A DNA stretch of 51,535 bases from contig DGLB01000046.1 of assembly GCA_002387845.1 (NCBI GenBank), forward strand, positions 1-51,535. Direction: 5' to 3'. Source of the DNA: Stenotrophomonas maltophilia (GTDB lineage: Bacteria > Pseudomonadota > Gammaproteobacteria > Xanthomonadales > Xanthomonadaceae). Of this stretch, positions 42,645 through 50,093 are shown one piece after another. Below the pieces are notes generated by a model. That model ran no database searches and was not told where the DNA came from. It saw only the letters and a list, made by a program, of their open reading frames with translations. The position numbers were made by a program, and so were the translations under genes. Every line of letters starts with the position of its first letter. The first letter of the stretch is position 1.

Positions 42645-43694
42645 TCAGCCGCGACCCAGGAAGTACTCCAGGATATGCAGGTGGTCTTCGTACAGCCGCG
42701 CCCCCATGTCCAGCGCCTCGCTGACCGGGAACCAGCGCGCCTTGTCGGCATCGTCGCCACCGCGCACCGGCGGCAGCTCGCCGGCCGGGAACTCGAAGTG
42801 GAAGGCGTGGGTGATGGTGCGTCCACGCTGGCTGCGCTCGGGGTGGTCGAACACCTGCTGGCCCTTCAGCGAGCCCTTCAGCACGGGAAGCGGCAGCTTC
42901 AGCCGGGTTTCCTCGCGCAGTTCGCGCAGGCAGCTGTCGAGCAGGGTCTGGTCCTGGCCGACGAAGCCGCCCGGCAATGCCCACAGGCCCTTGCCTGGCT
43001 CCGAGCGGCGGCGCACCAGCAGTACGTGGCCCGAATGCACCACCACCGCGTCGGTGGTGACGAAGGTCGGCGCGTACGGCGCGTCCTTCCACGCCGCCTT
43101 GTACTGCTCGATGAAGCGGTACTCGGCCACCAGCTGGTCATAGGCCGGCGAACTTTTGCGGAACGCCTCCAGCATGTCGTACACCGGGGCCGGCACGTTG
43201 CCACGCAGCATCAGCAGGGCACCGTGGAAATCCACGTCGCCGGCTTCAAACAGGTAACGACGCAGTTCCGTGGCCGACAGGGTGGCGGTGTGCTGTACAT
43301 CCACCAGCGGCCACTGCGGGAACTCGCGCAGGTAGTAACTCGATGCGTCCTTGTCCATGCCGACCAGGCCAACCTTCGCATCGGCGGCAGCCCCATCGCC
43401 ACGCAGCGCCTCGGCCACGTTGCGCTGTACGCCGGCAATCCACTGCGCTTCGTTGTACAGATGGTCGCGCAGCGGCTGGATGATCAGACGATCGGTGCTG
43501 CCATCAAGCGCGGCCTGGATCATCACGGCGCGTTCGGCCACCGTCCAGGGATTGCGCAGGCTGCGGGGGGTATCGGCAGAGCCAACCAGGAAGATCAGCT
43601 TGCGGGCCCGGCTCAGGGCCAGGCGGGCAACGGCGGCATGGCCGTTATGAAAGGGCTCGAAACGCCCGATGAAGACGAGATAGTCGTATTCCAT
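42645..43694 (-). CDS. bifunctional NMN adenylyltransferase / Nudix hydrolase
   Basis: 349 residues. The N-terminal nucleotidyltransferase (about 1-180) has GRFEPFHNGH, an NadM-type site, and SATELRRYLF. The C-terminal Nudix domain (about 205-340) has a recognisable Nudix box GFVGQDQTLLDSCLRELREE, in which the first Glu is Gln and the final Gly is Arg, while the RELREE metal core is intact. Converts NMN + ATP to NAD, with hydrolysis of an ADP-ribose-type compound likely. Lies between the nadR-like and NAMPT genes. Confidence 0.92.
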   Translation of the reverse strand: MEYDYLVFIGRFEPFHNGHAAVARLALSRARKLIFLVGSADTPRSLRNPWTVAERAVMIQAALDGSTDRLIIQPLRDHLYNEAQWIAGVQRNVAEALRGDGAAADAKVGLVGMDKDASSYYLREFPQWPLVDVQHTATLSATELRRYLFEAGDVDFHGALLMLRGNVPAPVYDMLEAFRKSSPAYDQLVAEYRFIEQYKAAWKDAPYAPTFVTTDAVVVHSGHVLLVRRRSEPGKGLWALPGGFVGQDQTLLDSCLRELREETRLKLPLPVLKGSLKGQQVFDHPERSQRGRTITHAFHFEFPAGELPPVRGGDDADKARWFPVSEALDMGARLYEDHLHILEYFLGRG

Positions 43695-43773
43695 GAGAAT
43701 CCCTCATGTCGTTGTGAGTGCCGCAGGTCTGTCCCTTGGCTTGCTCACCATCCTACGCCTCCTGTTCAGCGGG

Positions 43774-44829
43774 TCAAGCACCACCGCCCAGTGCGTCGAG
43801 CACCCGTTCGACGCGCTGCTGCAGCGAGCCGGTCAGCAGGGTGAACGGCCGCTGCTGTGAAGACAGCCACTGTACATAGGCATGGTGCTGGGCCTGTCGG
43901 AATGCGTGGTCGCGGCGCGTTCCATCCTGCACGAACGGAAAATCGGGCGCGCACAGGAACAGGTGCGCATAAGGGCGCTCCGCCAACGCGTGCAGTGCAG
44001 CGTCTGCGCGGCCGAACATGTCCTGGCAGTAGAGCAGGGTGGTCAGCGGCGTGGTATCGCACACCAGCCATCGATCTGCGGTTGCCGCCAGCGCCTGCTC
44101 GCGTTGCACCTGGACCTCGGCGATGTGCAGCAGGTCGTCATAGTCCAGCGCACCGGCTTTTGCTTCCCAATGTTCGCGGCCAAACTCCGCCGCCCAGTGC
44201 GTCTGCAGGCGCTGTGCCAGCGCAGCGGCCAGCGTGGTCTTGCCGCTGGATTCCCCGCCGAGCAGGCCGATGCGGCCCACGAAATCCGCATGCACGCGCG
44301 GATCGAGATACTGGCGCAGGCCATGCGGATCGGCGCGCAGCGCGGTACCCGACACCGGAACATGGCGTCGTTCCAGATCCAGGCAGACATGGGCGACCGG
44401 CCAGACTTTCCCAGCTGAGCCACTGAAGTGGTGCTGCAACGCTGCCGCGAAGCCATCGCCATAGTGCTCGCTGGTGAACACCGCATCCACGCGGCACTGC
44501 CACAGCGCAGTGCAGACCCAGGCCACGAACGCACGCTGTGCTGCATCGTCTTCAAGGTTGTCCGGCAGCGTTCGCGGCGCAATCCCCCGCCGTGCGCACA
44601 GATCTGCCAGGCGCGCCTCGTCCAGTACCAGGCGCTCTACCTGCGGATACAGGGCCTCCAACCAGGCCTCGCGTCGCGCGGCTTCGCAGCCGGGAAGCTC
44701 GGGTTGGCTCCAGCTCAGCAGCAGTACCCGGTTGCAGCGCGACAACGCATGGTCGATCAGGGCCTGGTGGCCCCGGTGCAGCGGGCTGAACTTGCCAACC
44801 ACCAGCCCGGTGTTGAAGCGATCCTGCAT
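43774..44829 (-). CDS. nadR: NadR-type NMN adenylyltransferase / ribosylnicotinamide kinase
   Basis: 351 residues. The N-terminal nucleotidyltransferase has GKFSPLHRGHQALI; the C-terminal kinase has the P-loop GGESSGKTTLAAAL and later DTTPLTTLLYCQDMFGR. It lacks the HTH repressor domain found in enterobacterial NadR. It would phosphorylate nicotinamide riboside and adenylylate NMN. No PnuC importer gene is visible nearby. First gene of the NAD salvage run. Confidence 0.9.
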   Translation of the reverse strand: MQDRFNTGLVVGKFSPLHRGHQALIDHALSRCNRVLLLSWSQPELPGCEAARREAWLEALYPQVERLVLDEARLADLCARRGIAPRTLPDNLEDDAAQRAFVAWVCTALWQCRVDAVFTSEHYGDGFAAALQHHFSGSAGKVWPVAHVCLDLERRHVPVSGTALRADPHGLRQYLDPRVHADFVGRIGLLGGESSGKTTLAAALAQRLQTHWAAEFGREHWEAKAGALDYDDLLHIAEVQVQREQALAATADRWLVCDTTPLTTLLYCQDMFGRADAALHALAERPYAHLFLCAPDFPFVQDGTRRDHAFRQAQHHAYVQWLSSQQRPFTLLTGSLQQRVERVLDALGGGA

Positions 44830-44887
44830 GTACGGTGGTCTTCCGTGAAACGGGGCAGCCAGTCTACGGGGTCACCGAAGCCGGCGG

Positions 44888-46870
44888 GTGCCAGCTGAAC
44901 AGCGCGATCCGTGCCCGGTGTCTCAGGCCCTGAGAGACCCTTTGGTCATACTGGACCCCGGTGTCGCAGGCAGCGGGGGCAGTGCAGTGGCAGACAAGTA
45001 TTGCGATCTGGTCATGAAGGGCGGGATCACCAGCGGCATCGTGTATCCCAACGCGGTGCTGTCGCTGGCCCGCGAGTACCGCTTCAAGAATATTGGCGGC
45101 ACCTCGGCCGGGGCGATTGCCGCGGCGGTGGCCGCCGCCGCCGCGATGGGCGACCGACGCTGCCGCGCCGGTGAAGCGCTGGGGCCCAACGCGGGCTTCG
45201 CGGGGCTGGCCGATGTCAGTACCCAGCTGTCGCGCCGCGGCTTCATCTACAGCCTGTTCCAGCCGGTATATGGCGCGCGTACCGCCTATCGCCTGCTGGT
45301 GATGCTGACCGGCAAGGCCAGCGTGACGCGCAAGGTGCTGTGCCTGCTGGCGGCGGTGTTCGCGATTGCGCCGCTGGAACTGCTGGCGGCGTTGGCGGGC
45401 TTGCTCGGCATTGGCTGGCTGGCCGGCGGCATGCCGGGGGTGTGGGCCACGCTGCTGCCCTCGCTGTTATGTGCCTATGGTGCCGGCGTGCTGGCCTCGG
45501 CGCTGCGCGTGGCGCGGGTAGCCCGGCGCAATCTGCTGGGGCTGTGCTCGGGGGCGACGCAGGCCGATGCCGGCGCGCCGGCGCTGACCGACTGGCTGCA
45601 CACCCAGCTGCAGGCGCTTTCCGGCAAACCGGTCGATCAGCCACTGACCTTTGCCGATCTGCACACCGCGCCGCGCTACGTCGGCGAACCGGCCGGCGCG
45701 CATGCGATCAGCCTGCAGATGATCACCACCTGTGTGTCGCATACCGAGCCGCGCACACTGCCGTTCACCGCGTCGCAGTTCTGGTTCCGGCGCGAGGAGT
45801 TCGAGCGGCTGTTTCCTGCCACTGTCGTGCGCTGGTTGGTGGAGCGCGCCGGTTCGCCGCAGTCCGTCGACGGTGTCGACTACTACCGGCTGCCGGAAGG
45901 CGAACACCTGCCGGTGCTGGTCGCCACGCGCATGAGCCTGAGCTTTCCGCTGCTGATCAGCGCGGTACCGCTGCATGAGCCTGCCCGCCGCGAACGCCGC
46001 TGCGAACCGGTGGAAGATCCGGCTCCCCCGCGTGACAACACCAACGTGGCCGACAGCATGGAAGGGCTCACCAGCGGTGGCCATACCTGCGGGCCGGTGA
46101 TCACCGCGTTCCGGGTGTGCTGGTTCTCCGATGGCGGCATCAGCAGCAACTTCCCGATTCATCTGTTCGATGCCGCGTTGCCGCGCTGGCCGACCTTCGG
46201 CATCAACCTGGTGTATCCGCGTCACGCCGAGCCGGTGCGGCTACCGCCGGACTCGCCCGATGCGATCAATGCGGCCGTTTTCCTGCCCACCGAGAACCGC
46301 CATGGCTGGCAGCGCAGCTATCACGCCATCGCGCGGCCACTGGCGGCGGCGGAAATGAGCGGCTTTCTGTTCTCCATTGTCTCCACCATGCAGAACTGGC
46401 GCGACGTGCTGCAGGCACGTGCCCCCGGCTATCGCGACCGCATCGTGCATGTGTCGCTGCAGGGCGACGAAGGCGGCATGAACCTGGACATGCCCCAGGC
46501 CGTGCTCAGCCGCATTGCCGCCAAGGGCAGTGTGGCGGGCGAGCGCTTCTGCGACTTCTCGTTCGCCAATCATTACTGGATCCGCTGGCGCAATCTGGCG
46601 TCGGCGTATCAGCGCTACACGCTGGAGATTGCGCGCACCGATGATCCGCTGCAGCGCGTGGCGGCGTGGGCACCGGCGTATGAGACGGTGGCGATCGGCG
46701 AGCCACTGGAGCCGTCGTACCGGCTCAGTTCGGAAGAGAAGCGGCGCGAGTCGCAGCAGCTGTGGCGCATGATGGTGGAGCAGGGGGAGGCCTGGGAGGA
46801 CCTGGGCCCGGATCTCACCGACGGTGCACCGCGGCCATTACCGCAGATGAAGGTCACCCCCAGTTACTAG
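44888..46870 (+). CDS. patatin-like phospholipase with internal membrane segment
   Basis: 660 residues, GTG start (other GTGs at 44921 and 44986 are possible). Patatin dyad: nucleophile GGTSAGAI (Ser73) and WFSDGGISSNFP (Asp415), with MKGGITSGIVYP as the oxyanion region. Between Ser and Asp there is a hydrophobic stretch (about 148-205) long enough for two membrane helices, and then a linker with conserved-looking HAISLQMITTCVSHTEPR. Probably a membrane-bound lipid acyl hydrolase. No signal peptide. Substrate unknown. Confidence 0.85.
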   Translation: MPAEQRDPCPVSQALRDPLVILDPGVAGSGGSAVADKYCDLVMKGGITSGIVYPNAVLSLAREYRFKNIGGTSAGAIAAAVAAAAAMGDRRCRAGEALGPNAGFAGLADVSTQLSRRGFIYSLFQPVYGARTAYRLLVMLTGKASVTRKVLCLLAAVFAIAPLELLAALAGLLGIGWLAGGMPGVWATLLPSLLCAYGAGVLASALRVARVARRNLLGLCSGATQADAGAPALTDWLHTQLQALSGKPVDQPLTFADLHTAPRYVGEPAGAHAISLQMITTCVSHTEPRTLPFTASQFWFRREEFERLFPATVVRWLVERAGSPQSVDGVDYYRLPEGEHLPVLVATRMSLSFPLLISAVPLHEPARRERRCEPVEDPAPPRDNTNVADSMEGLTSGGHTCGPVITAFRVCWFSDGGISSNFPIHLFDAALPRWPTFGINLVYPRHAEPVRLPPDSPDAINAAVFLPTENRHGWQRSYHAIARPLAAAEMSGFLFSIVSTMQNWRDVLQARAPGYRDRIVHVSLQGDEGGMNLDMPQAVLSRIAAKGSVAGERFCDFSFANHYWIRWRNLASAYQRYTLEIARTDDPLQRVAAWAPAYETVAIGEPLEPSYRLSSEEKRRESQQLWRMMVEQGEAWEDLGPDLTDGAPRPLPQMKVTPSY

Positions 46871-46941
46871 GTAGCGCCGGCCGTTGGCCGGCCCTCATGA
46901 GCCCATCAACATCACATGGGCCGGCCAACGGCCGGCGCTAC
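46871..46941. repeat. SMAG inverted dimer
   Basis: GTAG head at 46871 with GCCGGCCGTTGGCCGGC; inverted copy ends CTAC at 46941. Lies between convergent genes, as at 35404. Confidence 0.85.
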
Positions 46942-46965
46942 CGGCAGATGTCCCGGAACCGTCCA

Positions 46966-47916
46966 TCACCGCCATCCGTCCACCACCGGATCCCCCTTCA
47001 GCCCCGCATACCGCTCCCCTTCCAGCTCCATCCTCACCAACGCCGGGTTGATCGACCACAACACCCCCAGATACTCCCGTGCCCGCACCGCATCCCCACG
47101 CGCCACCGCCAGACGCGCGGCGCGCGCCCAGATCCGGTCCCAGCCATGCGCCAGTGACAACGCCTGCGCCAGCGCAACATCCGCATCCGTGTCGCGCCCT
47201 TGCCGTACCCACTGCTCCGCACGAATCATCGCCGCATGTGCCTGGCGCTGGTCCAGCATCACCCGCAGTCCGGCAACCGGCTGCGCGGCATTGTCCACGC
47301 GAAGATCGGTATCGCGCCAGTCGCCTTGCGGCGTGCGCACGAGCAGCGCCGCAGACATCCGGCCGCTGCGTTGCCCGCCGGCCGCATCACCGGCCTCCAG
47401 CGCCTCGAGCAGGCGTTCGGCCAGCGCACCTTCCGAGGCGATGAACGCATCGCGCATCGCCCTCAGCACCTGTTCGCCCACCAGCCCATTTCCCTGCACG
47501 CTGAAACCGTTGCCGCCCATTCCACCGGCCCACCCGGAGGCACGCGCGGTGTCGCCCGTGTACTGCGCCTGTCGCCCGCGCGCATCCACCACGCCCACCT
47601 GCCGCTCGGCCACGGAGGTGTCGTCATAACCGCCATCTTCGGCCAGCACCTGCTTCAGCGCCTGCTCGGGCGTGCGGCCGGCGGCAATCAGGGCCAACCC
47701 ACGTGGCCCGTAGTTCGGATTCGTCTCGAACTGGCTGGCCACCGCGCCCACGCCCGCCTGCGCCCAGGCCACGCCGGAACCGCCCACGGCCAGGTTGTGT
47801 GTCGCCACCGCCACGCCACAACTGCCTTCGGTGTCGCACGCGACGATTGAAAAGGTGGCCTGCGCCGGCATTGCATGCAGCCAGAGCGCCAGTCCTGCGA
47901 TCAGCCATCGCTTCAT
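46966..47916 (-). CDS. DUF1028 secreted Ntn-hydrolase-like protein
   Basis: 316 residues from the ATG at 47916; a start eight codons earlier is less likely. Signal peptide MKRWLIAGLALWLHAMPAQA, then TFSIVACDTEGSCGVAVATHNLAVGGSG, the DUF1028 head. The C-terminal part (about 225-316) looks helical and TPR-like (RAEQWVRQGRDTDADVALAQA). DUF1028 belongs to the Ntn-hydrolase-like clan; signal-peptidase cleavage after AQA would expose an N-terminal Thr. Activity unproven. Confidence 0.85.
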   Translation of the reverse strand: MKRWLIAGLALWLHAMPAQATFSIVACDTEGSCGVAVATHNLAVGGSGVAWAQAGVGAVASQFETNPNYGPRGLALIAAGRTPEQALKQVLAEDGGYDDTSVAERQVGVVDARGRQAQYTGDTARASGWAGGMGGNGFSVQGNGLVGEQVLRAMRDAFIASEGALAERLLEALEAGDAAGGQRSGRMSAALLVRTPQGDWRDTDLRVDNAAQPVAGLRVMLDQRQAHAAMIRAEQWVRQGRDTDADVALAQALSLAHGWDRIWARAARLAVARGDAVRAREYLGVLWSINPALVRMELEGERYAGLKGDPVVDGWR

Positions 47917-48062
47917 CCGCACATCCCCGTCGTTGTCCACGAACAGATTGGATGCGGCTGCCGCCAGAAGGGTTTAATCCCCGCGCTGATCGACACTGCG
48001 TTTCCCGGCCTCTACCATCCAGCCTGCGCGCATGGATCCCTCAGCCCAGCTACGGAACCGAG

Positions 48063-48566
48063 ATGGACAAGGCCTACCTCCTGCTCATGCTGGTGCTTCC
48101 GGTCATCGCGATGGCGTGCCGGGTTGTGGCGTTTGCCATGCTGGATGGGAAACTGGGTAAGCCCCTGTTGAACTGTGCCTTGGACCAGTTGAAGGCCGTG
48201 GGCCTGTACGGCCTGCTGGGCCCGCCTCTGGGTGCCTGGCTCCTGCTGGTCACCGGCGTGATTCTGGACGGTGACCTGCGTGGTCTCGCAGTGGTTGTGC
48301 CTGCCATGCTGATGTCCCACGTGTTCGGGGCCCTTCCGGCGATGGCAACGGGCGCGGTGCTCGGTGCCCTTCGGCCGTGGCTTTCGGTATGGCGCGCGCT
48401 CGCGGTGGGTGGTGTCGCCGGCGCAGTGCACACATGCCTGTGGTTGGCCGCCGCGTCCCTGGCCGACAATTCGGAGAACGTAGCCATTTTTGCGGCCGCC
48501 GGCGCATTCGCCGGTATGGTGTGCGCGCTGATGTTTGTCGGTTTGCCCGGCAAAGCGAGCCGCTGA
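48063..48566 (+). CDS. small membrane protein, unknown function
   Basis: 167 residues from the ATG at 48063 (MDKAYLLLMLVLPVIAMACRV). About five hydrophobic segments; glycine-rich turns LYGLLGPPLGAWLL and GGVAGAVHTCLWLAA. No family recognised. Ends 43 bp before the convergent ScfR-type gene. Confidence 0.65.
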   Translation: MDKAYLLLMLVLPVIAMACRVVAFAMLDGKLGKPLLNCALDQLKAVGLYGLLGPPLGAWLLLVTGVILDGDLRGLAVVVPAMLMSHVFGALPAMATGAVLGALRPWLSVWRALAVGGVAGAVHTCLWLAAASLADNSENVAIFAAAGAFAGMVCALMFVGLPGKASR

Positions 48567-48609
48567 CGAGGAGATCCGTCCCGCCCACCCAAGCCTGTTG
48601 GGCTGGGTT

Positions 48610-49980
48610 CTACCCGCGCCCCGGCAGCTGCGCGAACGCGCGCTGCATGCAGTCCTCGCGTGGGCACACCCGGCACCCGGGACCAATCGATACCGAATTG
48701 CCGGGGCTCTGGATATCCAGCCCGCGCGTGTAGATCAGCCGTTCGGCATGCTGCAGGTCACAGCCCAGCGCCACCGCGAAGGTCTTGCGCGGCTGTCCAT
48801 GCCCCACCGGCCCGCTGCTCACCTGCCGCGCCAGCCAGAAATGGCGGCGACCATCGGGCATGCGCGCGGTCTGGGTGAGCACGCGCCCGGGCTGGTTGAA
48901 GGCTTCGTAGACGATCCACAGCGGACACGAACCGCCCACCTGCGAGAAGTGGAAGTCGGTTGCCGAATGCCGCTTGGACACATTGCCGGCCCGATCCACG
49001 CGAATGAAGAAGAACGGCAGCCCGGGTGCACTGCGTCGCGCCAGCGTGCTCAGCCGATGGCACACCGCCTCGAAGCCCACGCCGAACCGGTGTGCCAGCA
49101 GGTCGATGTCATAGGCGCTGTGTTCTGCGGCGCGCAGGAACTGCGCATACGGCATCACCAGCGCGCCAGCGAAGTAGTTGCTCATGCCGATGCGCGCCTG
49201 CGCGATCTGCTCCGGATCGCGGAAGCCCGCGCGCGCGATCACCGCGTCGATCTGCGCGGCATAGCCCAGCAACCCGAGCTCGGCCGCCATCTGGAACGCC
49301 TGCTGGCCCGGCTCCAGATAGTCGGGCAGCCACAGCGTGCGGCTGCCACCGTCATACACCCGCTTCTCGCGCCCGGCCTGCAGCGGGGCCACTTCCACCA
49401 GCACGCCATGCCGGTCGGCCAGCAGCTGGCGCAGGCGCGGGGCCACATGCCCGGCCACCAGCCCCCATTCGGCGAACAACTGCTCGGCCAGGTCATCCAG
49501 CTCGGGAATGTGGTTGTGCATGCGGTTGAAGAAGTCGCGCACCTGGTCGCCCGCGGGTAGCGCTTGTCCGGCCTGCGGGTCGCCCAGCTGGAACTCCAGG
49601 GCCGCCGCGTGCTCGCGCAGCAGCAGGTGGCGACGGTGCAGGTCGAGCAGGGCGTGGCTGATCTGCGGCAGGTTGCCGGCCATCGCCCGCAGCTCGGTGC
49701 TGCTCACGTTGTCCAGGCCGAGGTCGCGCAGGGTCTGGCCCAGGGCTTCCTGCAACGCCGCCGGCTCGTCGTCCTCGAACAGCGCGCCGACATCGCCCAG
49801 CACCTCGCCCAGCTTCTGCTGCACCGCCGGGGTCAGTGGCCGCTTGTTGCGCTCGATCTGGTTCAGGTAGCTGGCCGACAGCCCCAGCGCCCGGGCCAGG
49901 TCGGCCTGGCTGTAGCCGCGCTGCTCGCGCAGCTTGAGCAGGCGCAGGCCGATCTGACGGAGGGGGGGCTGGCTATTCAC
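48610..49980 (-). CDS. XRE-family short-chain fatty acyl regulator (ScfR/RamB-like)
   Basis: 456 residues from the GTG at 49980; a GTG at 49989 is equally possible and the frame is open to 50079. An N-terminal XRE HTH (LRQIGLRLLKLREQRGYSQADLARALGLSASYLNQIE) is followed by an IrrE-like middle domain lacking the HExxH motif (AAELGLLGY) and a C-terminal domain with the Cys cluster GCRVCPREDCMQRAF, possibly a metal or Fe-S site. Such proteins govern propionate, acetate or acyl-CoA metabolism. Divergent from mmsA. Confidence 0.88.
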   Translation of the reverse strand: MNSQPPLRQIGLRLLKLREQRGYSQADLARALGLSASYLNQIERNKRPLTPAVQQKLGEVLGDVGALFEDDEPAALQEALGQTLRDLGLDNVSSTELRAMAGNLPQISHALLDLHRRHLLLREHAAALEFQLGDPQAGQALPAGDQVRDFFNRMHNHIPELDDLAEQLFAEWGLVAGHVAPRLRQLLADRHGVLVEVAPLQAGREKRVYDGGSRTLWLPDYLEPGQQAFQMAAELGLLGYAAQIDAVIARAGFRDPEQIAQARIGMSNYFAGALVMPYAQFLRAAEHSAYDIDLLAHRFGVGFEAVCHRLSTLARRSAPGLPFFFIRVDRAGNVSKRHSATDFHFSQVGGSCPLWIVYEAFNQPGRVLTQTARMPDGRRHFWLARQVSSGPVGHGQPRKTFAVALGCDLQHAERLIYTRGLDIQSPGNSVSIGPGCRVCPREDCMQRAFAQLPGRG

Positions 49981-50057
49981 AAAATTCACAAGAATCGTGG
50001 CGGGCGTTGGCCAGATTAAGCGTAGACAGCCCGGAAATCGAGTGTCGGCCTGTGAAT
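49975..50057. promoter_or_regulatory. TGTGAAT repeats in the ScfR-mmsA gap
   Basis: ATTCACAA occurs at 49975 and 49984 (direct, 9-bp spacing), and the inverse TGTGAAT at 50051. The first two overlap the GTG starts of the regulator. Candidate autoregulatory and mmsA operator. Confidence 0.45.
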
Positions 50058-50093
50058 AATGCCAATCACCTTTTCGCACCCGCCGGGATTGTC

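Noticed and set aside
41180..44829. NAD salvage block as a prophage remnant
   Set aside because: No integrase, structural, replication or attachment sequences occur nearby. Phage relationship remains only a phylogenetic question.
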